This document shows positions 1 through 13,850 of a stretch of 64,000 nucleotides of DNA, piece after piece. This DNA is from an uncultured Bacteroidota bacterium (GTDB taxonomy: Bacteria > Bacteroidota > Bacteroidia > Chitinophagales > Chitinophagaceae). The stretch covers positions 34,029 to 98,028 of the forward strand of contig CAIVEW010000022.1 in the NCBI GenBank assembly GCA_903905065.1, written 5' to 3'. Position 1 is the stretch's first letter. Each line of letters opens with the position of its first letter. The notes under the pieces are model-generated. The model was not told the DNA's origin. It saw only the letters and a program-made list of their open reading frames with translations, and ran no database searches. The translations under genes were made by a program, and so were the position numbers.

Positions 1-960
1 AGCGGCTATATTGTCCCCGTTATATGCACCGGAGCCATTACCTGCAATGGTATAAATATGGCCCGTTGTATCTATTCTTCGCACCCGGTTATTTCCCTCA
101 TCAGCAACATATAAATTTCCATAAACATCAAAACAAACATAAGATGGATTTAACCGGGCCGCTGTGTCAATTAACCCCTCTCCATTGTATGTCCCGCTAC
201 TACCTCCTGCAATAGTGGTGATAATCCCCGTCGCAACGTTTACTTTACGAATTCTGTCATTGTAATAATCTGCTATAAACAGATTGCCTAAAGTATCCGT
301 GCATATTCCAGTAGGCCCGTGAAGTTGCGCAGAATCTGCAGCGCCATTATCTCCGCTGAAGCCCACAGCACCACCTTTCCCGGCAACAGTGGTAATGACA
401 CCCTTAGCCACATTTACTTTTCGTATTCTATTGTCGTCATCTGAAATATACAAATTTCCTGCTGCATCGACACATACGAACAAAGGCCCAAATATTCCTG
501 CCGAAATTGCGGGCCCTCCATCTCCATTTTCCGTGGCTGTTCCATTACCTGCATAGGTACTGATGCCCCCTGTGCTTAAAACCACTTTGCGAATTACACT
601 ATTATTAATATCGGCAATGTATAGGTTTCCAGAAAGATCTATGGCAATTCCCTGCGGGTTATTTAGCCCCGCAGCAGTAGCCGGACCATTGTCGCCTGAA
701 TAACCAGCTGTTCCATTACCAGCAGCAACACTAATAATCCCAGAGGGTGTTACTTTGCTTACTATATTATTATATCTCTGAGAAAAATAATAATTCCCAT
801 TCATGTCAAAAGCGCCACTACCTGGAATAGATATTTCTGCGGCAGTTGCTGGTCCCCCGTCACCAGTGCTGCCCGATGCGCCATTGCCAGCAATAGTAGT
901 AATTATCTGCCCCCTCCCAAACAAAGGCAACAAAAGCAACACAAATAATATCTTTTTCAT
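1..960 (-). CDS. NHL-repeat beta-propeller secreted protein, partial (3' end beyond left edge)
   Basis: The frame is open for 320 codons from an ATG at 960 to base 1 and continues outside the window, so the C-terminus is missing. The first 18 residues (MKKILFVLLLLPLFGRGQ) form a typical signal peptide. After it comes a repeat of about 55 residues, seen five to six times, with the pattern ITTIAGNG..GDGGPA..A.L..P.GI..D..GNLYIAD..N..IRKV. That is the NHL-repeat signature, and such repeats fold into a beta-propeller. Proteins of this type in Bacteroidota are usually exported and often end in a T9SS sorting domain, but that end is not visible here. The substrate or ligand is unknown. It lies downstream of rpoC on the same strand, behind a terminator, so it is probably transcribed separately. 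Family call is secure; function is not. Confidence 0.85.
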   Translation of the reverse strand, partial: MKKILFVLLLLPLFGRGQIITTIAGNGASGSTGDGGPATAAEISIPGSGAFDMNGNYYFSQRYNNIVSKVTPSGIISVAAGNGTAGYSGDNGPATAAGLNNPQGIAIDLSGNLYIADINNSVIRKVVLSTGGISTYAGNGTATENGDGGPAISAGIFGPLFVCVDAAGNLYISDDDNRIRKVNVAKGVITTVAGKGGAVGFSGDNGAADSAQLHGPTGICTDTLGNLFIADYYNDRIRKVNVATGIITTIAGGSSGTYNGEGLIDTAARLNPSYVCFDVYGNLYVADEGNNRVRRIDTTGHIYTIAGNGSGAYNGDNIAA

Positions 961-1022
961 AGGGTATGACATATAGTAAAAGTAATCAGAATTATAGACT
1001 TCGCAGAATGAGTACACAAAAC

Positions 1023-1049
1023 AAAGACCGCCCAAAATGAGCGGTCTTT
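1023..1049 (-). terminator. Intrinsic terminator after rpoC
   Basis: A perfect 9-bp stem (AAAGACCGC at 1023-1031 with GCGGTCTTT at 1041-1049) encloses a 9-nt loop. Read on the minus strand it lies about 80 nt past the rpoC stop and is followed by a T-rich run. It should end the rpoBC transcript. Confidence 0.75.
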
Positions 1050-1085
1050 TATCAATTATCTCTCTAAATCAGTCTGATCCTTTAA

Positions 1086-1105
1086 CCTGCCTGCCGGCAG
1101 GCAGG
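1086..1105. repeat. 20-nt GC-rich perfect palindrome (family A)
   Basis: CCTGCCTGCCGGCAGGCAGG is its own reverse complement. It sits between the rpoC stop and the terminator. Related or decayed copies are at 21341-21356, 59762-59781 and 59946-59957, all between genes or just upstream of one. It looks like a dispersed palindromic element of the REP type; no mobility gene is nearby. Confidence 0.7.
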
Positions 1106-1127
1106 TCTGGCAAATCAAGGTTCAGAC

Positions 1128-5453
<4,326 letters not shown>

Positions 5454-5532
5454 TTTTTAAGTATAGTTTGTTTTAGAAAAATGTATTCGTGTTATAGGAG
5501 CATAAAATTTTCTGCCCTACCGCGAAATACAA

Positions 5533-8500
5533 CTATTCAAATTTCAATTCCAATCCGAGACCACGCAACTCATTCACCAATACATTGAATGACTCCGGTA
5601 TACCAGCCTTAGGTATATTGTCACCCTTCACGATCGCTTCATAAGTTTTCGCACGGCCTACGATATCATCAGATTTCAAGGTCAGCAGTTCCTGCAGGAT
5701 ATTGGATGCACCATATGCTTCCAGCGCCCAAACCTCCATCTCACCAAAGCGCTGTCCGCCGAACTGTGCTTTACCGCCCAGTGGCTGCTGCGTGATGAGG
5801 CTGTATGGCCCGATAGAACGTGCGTGCATCTTGTCATCAACCATGTGATGCAGCTTGATCACGTAGATGATACCCACCGTTGCTTTCTGGTGGAAGCGCT
5901 CCCCTGTTTCACCGTCATACAGATAAGTATGCCCAAAGTCAGGTAAGCCCGCCTTAGTGATCAGATCCTCAATTTCCTGTACAGAAGCACCGTCGAAGAT
6001 CGGGGTTGCGAATTTCACACCCAGCTTCTCGCCAGCCCATCCCAGGATGGTCTCATATATCTGTCCAAGGTTCATACGCGATGGTACGCCCAGTGGGTTC
6101 AGCACCACGTCAACCGGTGTGCCGTCTTCCAGGAATGGCATATCTTCTTCGCGCACTATCCTTGCTACAATACCCTTGTTACCGTGACGGCCCGCCATCT
6201 TATCACCCACCTTCAGCTTACGCTTGCTGGCGAGGTATACCTTAGCAAGTTTCAATACACCCGCTGGCAGCTCATCACCAATGCTCAGGTTGAACTTCTC
6301 GCGCTTGTAGCGGCCCAGTTCTTCGTTGAACTTGATGTTGTAGTTATGCAGCAGTTGGTTTATAAGGCCATCGGTTTCTTTATCACCGGTCCAGTTAAGC
6401 GGATTAACGTTCTGGTAATCGATAGATCCAAGTGTCTTGGAGTTGAACTTACCACCCTTGGTCAACACAGTCTCACCGAAGTTGTTGGTGATGCCTGCAG
6501 AAGTCTTATCCTTCAACAGTATCTGCAGTTTTTCAAACAACAGGTTCTTTACATCTTCCAGGTTCTTCTCGTGTACCTTGTCTATCTTCTCCAGTTGTGT
6601 CTTCTCACGCACCTTAGAGTTCTTATCTTTCTTAGCGCGCTGGAACAGTTGCTTAGAGATAACGATACCTTCCGTTCCACTTGGAGCTTTCAATGAAGCA
6701 TCTTTTGCATCACCTGCTTTATCACCGAATATCGCACGGAGCAGTTTTTCTTCCGGAGTCGGATCGGTTTCACCCTTAGGAGTTATCTTACCTATCAGGA
6801 TGTCGCCTTCACCAACGTGAGCGCCGATGCGGATGATCCCGTTCTCATCGAGGTCCTTTGTAGCTTCTTCCGATACGTTCGGGATATCTGGTGTCAGTTC
6901 TTCTTCACCAAGTTTAGTATCACGCACTTCCAGCTCATACTCATCGATGTGTACCGATGTGAACCAGTCTTCGCGTACCACTTTTTCATTGATCACGATC
7001 GCATCCTCAAAGTTGTAGCCCTTCCATGGCATGAACGCCACTTTCAGGTTACGGCCCAGTGCTATTTCGCCATCCTGTGTTGCATAACCCTCGGTAAGGA
7101 AGTCGCCTGTCTTAACCTTCTGGCCCTTGCGCACACATGGACGAAGCGTCATGCTGGTGCTTTGGTTCGTCTTCTTATACTTGGTACAAGTGTATATTTT
7201 CAGGTCGTCTTCGAAAGATACGAGGCGCTCTTTTTCACCACGGTCATAACGAACGTGGATGTGGTCTGCGTCTACATATTCAACAACACCATTACCTTCT
7301 GCATGTATCTGGATACGTGCATCACGGGCAGCCTTAGCTTCCAGGCCGGTACCTACTATAGGCACCTGTGGAATGATCAGCGGCACCGCCTGGCGTTGCA
7401 TGTTCGATCCCATCAGCGCACGGTTGGCGTCATCGTGCTCCAGGAAGGGGATCAGGGATGCGCTCAAACCAACGATCTGGTTAGGCGCCACATCCATGTA
7501 CTCTACCTCTCCTGGGTCTAGGATCGGGAAGTCGCCGGTCTGACGTGATTTGATCTTATCTTCAAGGAAGTTGCCCTTATCGTCCATAGGCACGTTGGCC
7601 TGGGCTATCTTGGCAAGGTCTTCTTCTTCAGCACTCAGGAAACGGAAATTCTTAAGATCAACCTTACCATCTTTCACTTTACGGTATGGAGTCTCAATGA
7701 AACCCATATCGTTGATCTGCGCATGCACGCAGAGTGTAGAGATAAGACCGATGTTTGGTCCTTCCGGTGTTTCGATAGTACACAGGCGGCCGTAGTGGCT
7801 GTAGTGTACGTCACGCACCTCAAAGCCTGCGCGCTCCCTGCTCAAACCGCCCGGTCCAAGTGCCGAGATACGGCGTTTGTGGGTGATCTCAGAAAGCGGG
7901 TTGGTTTGGTCAAGGAACTGTGATAACTGCGAGGTACCGAAGAATGAATTGATAACCGAAGAAAGTGTACGCGCATTGATCAGGTCGATCGGCGTAAACA
8001 CCTCATTGTCACGCACGTTCATACGCTCGCGGATGGTGCGGGCCATACGCGCCAGGCCTACGCCAAACTGCGCGAACAACTGCTCACCCACCGTGCGCAC
8101 ACGACGATTGCTCAAGTGGTCAATATCGTCTATTTCCGCTTTACCATTGGTAAGGCGTACGAGGTACTTAATGATGGAGATAATATCTTCCTTGCTCAAT
8201 ACTTTGGTAGTGAGGTTGATATCAAGACCCAATTTACGGTTGATCTTGTAACGGCCCACTTCGCCGAGGTCATAGCGCTTGTCACTGAAGAACAGCTTTT
8301 CTATGATACCACGTGCTGTTTCGTCATCCGGTGCATCACTGCCACGCAACTGGCGGTAGATATGCTGAACGGCTTCCAGCTCAGAGTTAGAAGTATCCTT
8401 GTTCAAAGTGTTGTAGATGATAGAGAAATCACCGCTCACTTCTTCTTTCTGCAGGAATACGGTTTTTATACCCATTTCCTGTACCATTGCCATATTGTCT

Positions 8501-9345
8501 TCGTCCAGAACGCTATCGCGGTCCAGTACGATCTCATTACGCTCAATGGTTACAACTTCACCGGTGTCCTCATCCACGAAGTCTTCCGTCCAGCTGCGGA
8601 GTACGCGGGCTGCAAGGCGGCGGCCAACATGAGCTGCGAGGCTCTTCTTGTCCACCTTCACTTCATCGGCCATGCCGAAGAGTTCCAGTATGTCCTTATC
8701 TGTTTCATAACCTATTGCACGGAGCAGTGTGGTTACAGGGAATTTCTTTTTACGGTCGATGTATGCGTACATCACATTATTGATGTCGGTAGCGAACTCC
8801 ATCCATGCGCCCTTGAACGGGATAACACGTGCAGAGTATATCTTGGTTCCGTTAGGGTGAACGCTTTGGCCGAAGAATACGCCCGGAGAACGGTGAAGCT
8901 GTGATACCACCACACGCTCAGCGCCGTTGATCACAAACGTACCACGGGGAGTCATGTACGGGATATTGCCCAGGAACACATCCTGTACAATGGTTTCAAA
9001 GTCAACGTGCTCCTCATCGTTACAGCTCAGCCTCAGCTTGGCTTTCAGCGGAACGGAGTACGTAAGGCCGCGCTCCATACACTCGTCGATGGTGTAGCGT
9101 GGCGGGTCGATGAAGTAATCCAGGAACTCCAGCACGAAGATGTTGCGGGTGTCCGTGATCGGGAAGTTCTCCTTGAACACACGGAACAGGCCTTCATTGT
9201 CGCGCTTGTCGGGAGTGGTCTCCAACTGGAAAAAATCCTGGAAGGACTGAAGCTGGATAGCCAACAGATCAGGCATTGCTGCCGCGTCATGTAGCTTTCC
9301 GAAATTGATCCTTCCGGCTGCGGTCTTTTTTTGAGGTATTGCCAT
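5533..9345 (-). CDS. rpoB: DNA-directed RNA polymerase subunit beta
   Basis: This is the 1270-residue beta subunit of RNA polymerase, the usual size for Bacteroidota. The rifampicin-pocket region lies at about residues 466-530 ([13 protein letters not shown], then [21 protein letters not shown]). The positions most often mutated to resistance, matching E. coli Q513, D516, H526 and S531, all carry the sensitive-type residue. The beta C-terminal clamp region ends [11 protein letters not shown]. The ATG at 9345 gives [16 protein letters not shown]. Promoter motifs about 140 nt upstream indicate that transcription starts just before rpoB. No L7/L12 gene precedes it here, which departs from the common rplKAJL-rpoBC order. 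Confidence 0.99.
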   Translation of the reverse strand: MAIPQKKTAAGRINFGKLHDAAAMPDLLAIQLQSFQDFFQLETTPDKRDNEGLFRVFKENFPITDTRNIFVLEFLDYFIDPPRYTIDECMERGLTYSVPLKAKLRLSCNDEEHVDFETIVQDVFLGNIPYMTPRGTFVINGAERVVVSQLHRSPGVFFGQSVHPNGTKIYSARVIPFKGAWMEFATDINNVMYAYIDRKKKFPVTTLLRAIGYETDKDILELFGMADEVKVDKKSLAAHVGRRLAARVLRSWTEDFVDEDTGEVVTIERNEIVLDRDSVLDEDNMAMVQEMGIKTVFLQKEEVSGDFSIIYNTLNKDTSNSELEAVQHIYRQLRGSDAPDDETARGIIEKLFFSDKRYDLGEVGRYKINRKLGLDINLTTKVLSKEDIISIIKYLVRLTNGKAEIDDIDHLSNRRVRTVGEQLFAQFGVGLARMARTIRERMNVRDNEVFTPIDLINARTLSSVINSFFGTSQLSQFLDQTNPLSEITHKRRISALGPGGLSRERAGFEVRDVHYSHYGRLCTIETPEGPNIGLISTLCVHAQINDMGFIETPYRKVKDGKVDLKNFRFLSAEEEDLAKIAQANVPMDDKGNFLEDKIKSRQTGDFPILDPGEVEYMDVAPNQIVGLSASLIPFLEHDDANRALMGSNMQRQAVPLIIPQVPIVGTGLEAKAARDARIQIHAEGNGVVEYVDADHIHVRYDRGEKERLVSFEDDLKIYTCTKYKKTNQSTSMTLRPCVRKGQKVKTGDFLTEGYATQDGEIALGRNLKVAFMPWKGYNFEDAIVINEKVVREDWFTSVHIDEYELEVRDTKLGEEELTPDIPNVSEEATKDLDENGIIRIGAHVGEGDILIGKITPKGETDPTPEEKLLRAIFGDKAGDAKDASLKAPSGTEGIVISKQLFQRAKKDKNSKVREKTQLEKIDKVHEKNLEDVKNLLFEKLQILLKDKTSAGITNNFGETVLTKGGKFNSKTLGSIDYQNVNPLNWTGDKETDGLINQLLHNYNIKFNEELGRYKREKFNLSIGDELPAGVLKLAKVYLASKRKLKVGDKMAGRHGNKGIVARIVREEDMPFLEDGTPVDVVLNPLGVPSRMNLGQIYETILGWAGEKLGVKFATPIFDGASVQEIEDLITKAGLPDFGHTYLYDGETGERFHQKATVGIIYVIKLHHMVDDKMHARSIGPYSLITQQPLGGKAQFGGQRFGEMEVWALEAYGASNILQELLTLKSDDIVGRAKTYEAIVKGDNIPKAGIPESFNVLVNELRGLGLELKFE

Positions 9346-9483
9346 AGTATTTTTGTACTTCTTTTTTTACAAACAAAAAAATCCCGTAAGCTAAGCTGGG
9401 CCTAACTTTACAGGCAATGTGTACTAACAGAAAATGGTCAAAATTAATTTATGCACGTACATGTACCCCGGAAAATGGGACTG

Positions 9484-9518
9484 CAAATATACAAAGACGC
9501 TATTAAATAAGCAAAAAA
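9484..9518 (-). promoter_or_regulatory. Probable primary-sigma promoter of rpoBC
   Basis: On the minus strand TTG (9512-9514) is followed after 20 nt by TATATTTG (9484-9491). This matches the Bacteroidota -33 TTTG and -7 TAnnTTTG elements with normal spacing. It predicts a start near 9477 and a leader of about 130 nt before the rpoB ATG. The region from 9346 to 9812 holds no convincing gene, is AT-rich from 9520 to 9720, and contains this promoter and leader. Confidence 0.65.
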
Positions 9519-9812
9519 TATTCCAAAAATACTCCTAAAGTCCCTCCCTACCCCTAAACCCTTGAAAATAAAGGGAAATTAATTATTTTATAACATGAAT
9601 TTAACAAAACAGCTTGTTAAATCTCTGGCAAAATGGCCGAATTTGGATTTTTAGGAGTTATAATTTTGTTAAAAAATTTTTGTTGCGAATTGAAAATTAA
9701 AAATCATAATATTTTTGAATGAAATACTCGTTGCGCAAGGAACTCATTCTGTTTACCTGCGAATTGAAGAGTTGTACAAAAGATCAAGAGGGTTTCCGCC
9801 CCACCCGCTCAT

Positions 9813-10436
9813 TTAAAAGTGCCATTCCTGCTGCCACCTGGTCAGTAGATAATCTTCCAGCAGTGGTATTTTATTTTGCGGATTTTGACCGTTATATGCC
9901 TCGTGCTGATAGGCAGCATCGCGGGAAGGAGTCAATAGTTTACGCTCACGCACACCGTTATGGTTGCAATAATGAGTCACCGGGTTCCACAGATGCCGCC
10001 AAAACGCTTCAGTCACACCCCGGGTTAAATACACGTGCTTAATTGCGGGATGGAGACGAAGTAGTTGAAGTATATTAACGTAGTTGATATCTTCAAAATT
10101 GTGGATGATCGAATTGTTGGACAAACTCCCTAGCATCTTACGATGTTCCGGGTCATTCGGATCAGCATCGTCAATCGACTTAAAAAGATCGGTTATAGCG
10201 ATCTGTTTGTTGCGGCAAAACCGCTTCCATTCGTTCGGCGATGCATTGATTAGCGATTCCTCCCCATATAGCCGGGGTAAAATATCCCAGAAATAGTTGT
10301 GCGCTGTTCTCCCGTAAAACCATTCTGTAGGTTCTTCGGGCCATTCGGGAATGAAAGTACCAACCACTAGTGTAGTAGGCTCAAAGTCAAGCCGTTCGAG
10401 CTCAAGATAACTAAGGAATTTGTGCGCACAACTCAT
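9813..10436 (-). CDS. Uracil-DNA-glycosylase-fold family protein
   Basis: A 207-residue soluble protein. The N-terminal part has TLVVGTFIPEWPEEP followed by EWFYGRTAHNYFWDILP, and then IAITDLFKSI. This arrangement resembles uracil-DNA-glycosylase-like (MUG/UDG fold) proteins, which show a VVG-[TS]-x-P motif, an aromatic F-W segment and an I-D-x loop. By family the likely role is base-excision repair or a related nucleotide-binding activity, but the substrate cannot be read from the sequence. The open frame extends four codons upstream to a TTG; I use the ATG at 10436. It is the next minus-strand gene upstream of rpoB, 467 nt away, and is likely a separate unit. Assignment is by motif only. 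Confidence 0.6.
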   Translation of the reverse strand: MSCAHKFLSYLELERLDFEPTTLVVGTFIPEWPEEPTEWFYGRTAHNYFWDILPRLYGEESLINASPNEWKRFCRNKQIAITDLFKSIDDADPNDPEHRKMLGSLSNNSIIHNFEDINYVNILQLLRLHPAIKHVYLTRGVTEAFWRHLWNPVTHYCNHNGVRERKLLTPSRDAAYQHEAYNGQNPQNKIPLLEDYLLTRWQQEWHF

Positions 10437-10505
10437 TTCGCAGTACAATTATTTTGAAGAAAATGCGTACCCACAAAAGGGCATCATTAAGCTGCAGGCT
10501 TGAAA

Positions 10506-10542
10506 TTGAATAGGAACGCCGTTGTGCAGCGTTCCTATTCAA
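10506..10542 (-). terminator. Strong hairpin after acyl-CoA dehydrogenase gene
   Basis: A perfect 14-bp stem (10506-10519 with 10529-10542) encloses a 9-nt loop. It lies 66 nt past the stop of the acyl-CoA dehydrogenase gene on the minus strand. The following T-run is short, so the terminator role is likely rather than certain. Confidence 0.6.
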
Positions 10543-10565
10543 AACTTATTTAACCGGAAACATGC

Positions 10566-10603
10566 GCATTTTCAAATTTTCAAATTTGCACATTTTCAAA
10601 TTG
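10566..10603. repeat. Short AT-rich TTTTCAAA repeats
   Basis: Three near-copies of a TTTTCAAATT-type unit lie in a row just past the acyl-CoA dehydrogenase stop. A longer array of similar units is found at 32590-32757, upstream of rodA. Confidence 0.5.
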
Positions 10604-10607
10604 GATT

Positions 10608-11750
10608 TTACCCCTTCAGTACCATCCTGCTGATAACTATACGCTGCACCTCACTGGTACCCTCATAGATCTGGGTTATCTTGGCATCACGCATCAGGCG
10701 CTCCACATGGAATTCTTTTACGTAGCCATACCCACCATGTACCTGCACTGCCTCGCTCGTTACTCGCTGAGCGATATCTGATGCAAACAGTTTAGCCATT
10801 GATGCAGACAAGGTGTAATCGAGGCCCTGGTCCTTGGTCCATGCTGCTTTCAGGCACAGCAGGCGCGCAGCTTCTATCTCCGTAGCCATATCGGCCAGCT
10901 TAAAAGCTATTGCCTGGTGGTTGGATATTTCAGTACCAAAGGCCTTACGCTCTTTAGAGTATTTCAGCGCCAGCTCATAAGCGCCGCTGGCAATACCAAG
11001 CGCCTGCGATGCAATACCGATACGGCCTCCGGCCAGTACCTTCATTGCAAAGGTGAATCCGAAGCCATCATCACCAATACGGTTTGCCTTAGGTACTTTC
11101 ACGTCCTGGAACATGATGCTGTGCGTATCACTTCCGCGTATCCCCAGTTTATTTTCTTTAGCACCTACTGTCACGCCCGGCGAATCTTTCTCGACGATCA
11201 GCGCATTGATCCCCTTATGTCCTTTCTCCGGATAGGTCTGCGCTATGACCAGGTAATAAGAAGCCGAATTGCCATTGGTGATCCAGTTCTTGGTGCCGTT
11301 CAGCAGGTAGTAGTCCCCTTTGTCTTCAGCCGTAGTGCGCTGAGATGTTGCGTCAGATCCCGCTTCCGGCTCACTGAGCAGGAATGCGCCAATCTTTTCG
11401 CCACGCGCCAGTTGCGTCAGGTACTTCTGCTTTTGCTCTTCGTTGCCATATTTCTCCAGGCCCCAGCATACCAGCGAGTTATTCACGCTCATACACACAG
11501 ACACAGAAGCATCTATTTTGGAAATCTCTTCCATTGCCAGCACATACGAAATCGTGTCCATTCCAGATCCGCCGTACTTAGGGTCCACCATCATGCCCAG
11601 GAAGCCCAGTTCGCCCAGTTTCTTGATCTGTTCGGCAGGGAATTTCTGCTTCTCATCGCGTTCTATTACGCCTGGCAGCAGTTCCGTTCTGGCGAAATCG
11701 CGGGCGGCCAATTGTACCGCTATCTGTTCTTCTGTAAGTTGAAAATTCAT
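10608..11750 (-). CDS. Acyl-CoA dehydrogenase
   Basis: A 380-residue FAD flavoenzyme of the acyl-CoA dehydrogenase family, expected to oxidise short- or medium-chain acyl-CoA to the 2-enoyl-CoA and pass electrons to ETF. Visible signatures are the substrate/FAD loop (GAFLLSEPEAGSDA), the central GRIGIASQALGIA segment, and the C-terminal QVHGGYGYVKEFHVERLMRDAKITQIYEGTSEVQR block; I quote only its key parts: Q-x-HGGYGY and the catalytic-base region IYEGTSE. Length is typical (about 380). The frame extends to a TTG 16 codons upstream, but the conserved N-terminus MNFQLTEEQ starts at the ATG at 11750. It lies 68 nt after the T9SS cargo gene on the same strand. Exact chain-length specificity is not resolved. 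Confidence 0.93.
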   Translation of the reverse strand: MNFQLTEEQIAVQLAARDFARTELLPGVIERDEKQKFPAEQIKKLGELGFLGMMVDPKYGGSGMDTISYVLAMEEISKIDASVSVCMSVNNSLVCWGLEKYGNEEQKQKYLTQLARGEKIGAFLLSEPEAGSDATSQRTTAEDKGDYYLLNGTKNWITNGNSASYYLVIAQTYPEKGHKGINALIVEKDSPGVTVGAKENKLGIRGSDTHSIMFQDVKVPKANRIGDDGFGFTFAMKVLAGGRIGIASQALGIASGAYELALKYSKERKAFGTEISNHQAIAFKLADMATEIEAARLLCLKAAWTKDQGLDYTLSASMAKLFASDIAQRVTSEAVQVHGGYGYVKEFHVERLMRDAKITQIYEGTSEVQRIVISRMVLKG

Positions 11751-11818
11751 ATTTATAGAATAGGGGCACAAAATACGGCGGGAATTCCCAATTACCAATT
11801 TCCGGAACAGAAATCCTG

Positions 11819-13255
11819 CTACCTCACCAGAGTCACGTCGCCCTTGAGCCTTCTCTGACCCCCCTTATTGTCCTCGTACAATATCTCCCAAAAATACACG
11901 CCCAGGTCCTGCTTCACACCTTTGTAATAACCATCCCATCCGGGGTCCTGCGGGCCACCATTATATACCATGTTACCATTTCGGTTAAACACTTTAAAAC
12001 TCACCAGTGTTGCGCTGTCCCCCAGCGGAAGTGGCCGTAGCAAATCGTTCCGGCCATCACCGTTCGGAGTAAATGCCGTTGGCACAAACAATTCAGCATG
12101 GTCCAGCACCGTAATTTTCTTGGTCGCCGTACCGTTACAAATTGTATCACTGGTTTCGTGTAGCGTATAGACAAATACGCCTGCTACCGGAAAAGTCCCT
12201 ACAGGGTCTGCGATATTGGGATTGCTGAGATAAGTGGCGGGAGTCCAAGTATAGCTCGTTCCTCCTCTCGCATGAAACGGCACGCTTTCACCAGCTATGA
12301 TTATTGTGTCAGGCCCCGCATAAGGCCCATTTGGATTGAATGAACATTGGTCATTTACAACAAATTGAAATTCCCTTCTGATGGTATTGACGAGGGCGCC
12401 GCCCCGCCATTCATTACAATACACAGTAACCAGGTAACGCCCTATTCTGTCTGGCGTTCCGGTTATAAGTCCGGTACGGGGGTTTATCTTGATCGCCGGC
12501 GAACCAGTAAACGGCACTTGGGCTGAATAGGGAGGTAAATAATTAACCGTATCTCCAAAATTCGGAAAATAGGGAACTGGTTTGATATCTGCGTCGCTAG
12601 CCCCGTTTAGTGCAGCGCAAAAACCGTAACTGAGCGAATCCCCATCAGCATCTGTGGCCGAATTATCATACACAAGAGGAACATTGATGCAAATGATTTG
12701 CTGCGGATAGTTTTTAAATACTGCACTGTTATTATTTATGGTTGTGGGGGGAATAAGGCAATAATATGTAGCCCCGTTATTGCCCGGATTATTAATGTTG
12801 GCTATTGCCGCATTCCGGCAACACCGTTCATTAGCAACGACATATCCGTGCGAATTAGCGGGCAATGCGTACACCTTAATAAATGTTTTCTTGAGCAGGC
12901 ACACTGATCCGGAAGCCACAACATTGCCGCAAGGCGAAGAAAAATTATATGGTACTGCAACCGAGGAATTATAGAAGACGTTGGTATCAAGCTGATAGGT
13001 TGTACCAGTAACTGCATCAAATACCCCCAAAAAAGCCGGGTTGTCTTGTGCGATTGCGTCCGGAGAACCATTCAGGCAATCTTCATAAATACTGAGGCTT
13101 ACCTTGTATTTATGCAGTAATATCCCACCGTTGGTCGACGTACTGTCGCCCAAATAAACATAGGTGACCTCGCCGCCTACAATGTGTGATGCAATAGCCG
13201 GGTTGAAGAATAGCACACTAAGAATTGATACCAAAATGAGGCGAAAAGATTTCAT
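11819..13255 (-). CDS. T9SS type B (gliding-motility C-terminal) secreted protein
   Basis: A 478-residue exported protein. The first 22 residues (MKSFRLILVSILSVLFFNPAIA) are a signal peptide, and mature protein starts SHIVGGEVTYVYLG, a common opening for large Bacteroidota surface proteins. The middle shows Ig-like beta segments and a cadherin-like DADGDSLSYGF motif near residue 210. The last 90 residues carry the CHU_C/gliding-motility-associated domain: VPTAFTPNGDGRNDLLRP, then F-x-V-FNRNGNMVY and a WDGYYKG segment. This domain directs export through the type IX secretion system and surface attachment. The number of cysteines in the N-terminal half is high, suggesting disulphides. Role is probably adhesion or surface structure; no enzyme motif is seen. 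Confidence 0.88.
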   Translation of the reverse strand: MKSFRLILVSILSVLFFNPAIASHIVGGEVTYVYLGDSTSTNGGILLHKYKVSLSIYEDCLNGSPDAIAQDNPAFLGVFDAVTGTTYQLDTNVFYNSSVAVPYNFSSPCGNVVASGSVCLLKKTFIKVYALPANSHGYVVANERCCRNAAIANINNPGNNGATYYCLIPPTTINNNSAVFKNYPQQIICINVPLVYDNSATDADGDSLSYGFCAALNGASDADIKPVPYFPNFGDTVNYLPPYSAQVPFTGSPAIKINPRTGLITGTPDRIGRYLVTVYCNEWRGGALVNTIRREFQFVVNDQCSFNPNGPYAGPDTIIIAGESVPFHARGGTSYTWTPATYLSNPNIADPVGTFPVAGVFVYTLHETSDTICNGTATKKITVLDHAELFVPTAFTPNGDGRNDLLRPLPLGDSATLVSFKVFNRNGNMVYNGGPQDPGWDGYYKGVKQDLGVYFWEILYEDNKGGQRRLKGDVTLVR

Positions 13256-13330
13256 AGGCTTATCTTATTACAAATATAACGCAACAATGACACTTCTAGT
13301 ATGCTGGCAAGCCATTTTATGATGTAGGCA

Positions 13331-13356
13331 CAAAAAAAACCTCTCGCGAGAGAGGT
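13331..13356 (-). terminator. Intrinsic terminator with U-tract
   Basis: On the minus strand a 7-bp stem (ACCTCTC with GAGAGGT, loop 13346-13349) is followed directly by eight T residues. It lies 31 nt after the stop of the 127-residue coiled-coil protein gene and should end that transcript. Confidence 0.88.
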
Positions 13357-13386
13357 CTGATTACCGTTTCATTCGCCGGTTGCAAA

Positions 13387-13770
13387 TCACATCCACTCGG
13401 ACGCAAAGGTCATAAACGAGTGCCGCAGGTCTTTTACCGTTTTCTCCTCGCTGTCGAATCGCTGGCCAAGGGTATTGTGGTGAGCCAGTAATGAACTATC
13501 AACATAACCAGCACTTGAAGCATGGGCTTCCTTGCCAATACTGGCTATGTTGGTTTTGATCTCATGTGCAAGCGTATCGATATTATCCGTTTGAACCTTG
13601 AACTGGTTCTCATAATGCTCCACCTGCTTCATAACTTCTGGAGCTGTGTTCTTGCCGGCCACTTCTGTAAGCCTGCCTCGCAATACAGCCAGTTCCTGTT
13701 TGTAAAAATCCAAAGACCGGAGCCAGTCGCCATGCGAATTGTTGATGTGTGTGATACTTACCTTGTTCAT
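13387..13770 (-). CDS. Hypothetical small helical protein
   Basis: 127 residues, no signal peptide and no membrane segment, so cytoplasmic. It is predicted to be almost wholly helical and hydrophilic, with heptad-like patterning from about residue 20 to 80 (for example FYKQELAVLRGRLTEVAGKN). I do not recognise a named family with certainty; uncharacterised proteins of this size and style occur in Chitinophagaceae. It is a single-gene unit on the minus strand: it has its own strong terminator on one side, and the oxygenase gene upstream is 80 nt away. Start is the ATG at 13770. Its codon use looks like that of its neighbours. Function unknown. Confidence 0.8.
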   Translation of the reverse strand: MNKVSITHINNSHGDWLRSLDFYKQELAVLRGRLTEVAGKNTAPEVMKQVEHYENQFKVQTDNIDTLAHEIKTNIASIGKEAHASSAGYVDSSLLAHHNTLGQRFDSEEKTVKDLRHSFMTFASEWM

Positions 13771-13850
13771 ATATTTTATTTTTCAACAAAATTACCACCT
13801 TTTGCGCTTCTTGACATGACCACGATCAGCAAAAAATATGATTCTTATTT

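Noticed and set aside
8116..8904. 262-codon open frame opposite rpoB
   Set aside because: Antisense to conserved rpoB sequence, no ribosome site or known motifs.
9719..10042. 107-codon plus-strand frame after an AT-rich promoter-like stretch (TATAATTTTG near 9660)
   Set aside because: It overlaps the UDG-like gene antisense and shows no family pattern; the motif may be chance in AT-rich DNA.
10917..11858. 313-codon open frame opposite the acyl-CoA dehydrogenase gene
   Set aside because: Antisense to a well-conserved gene with catalytic motifs; composition is not protein-like.
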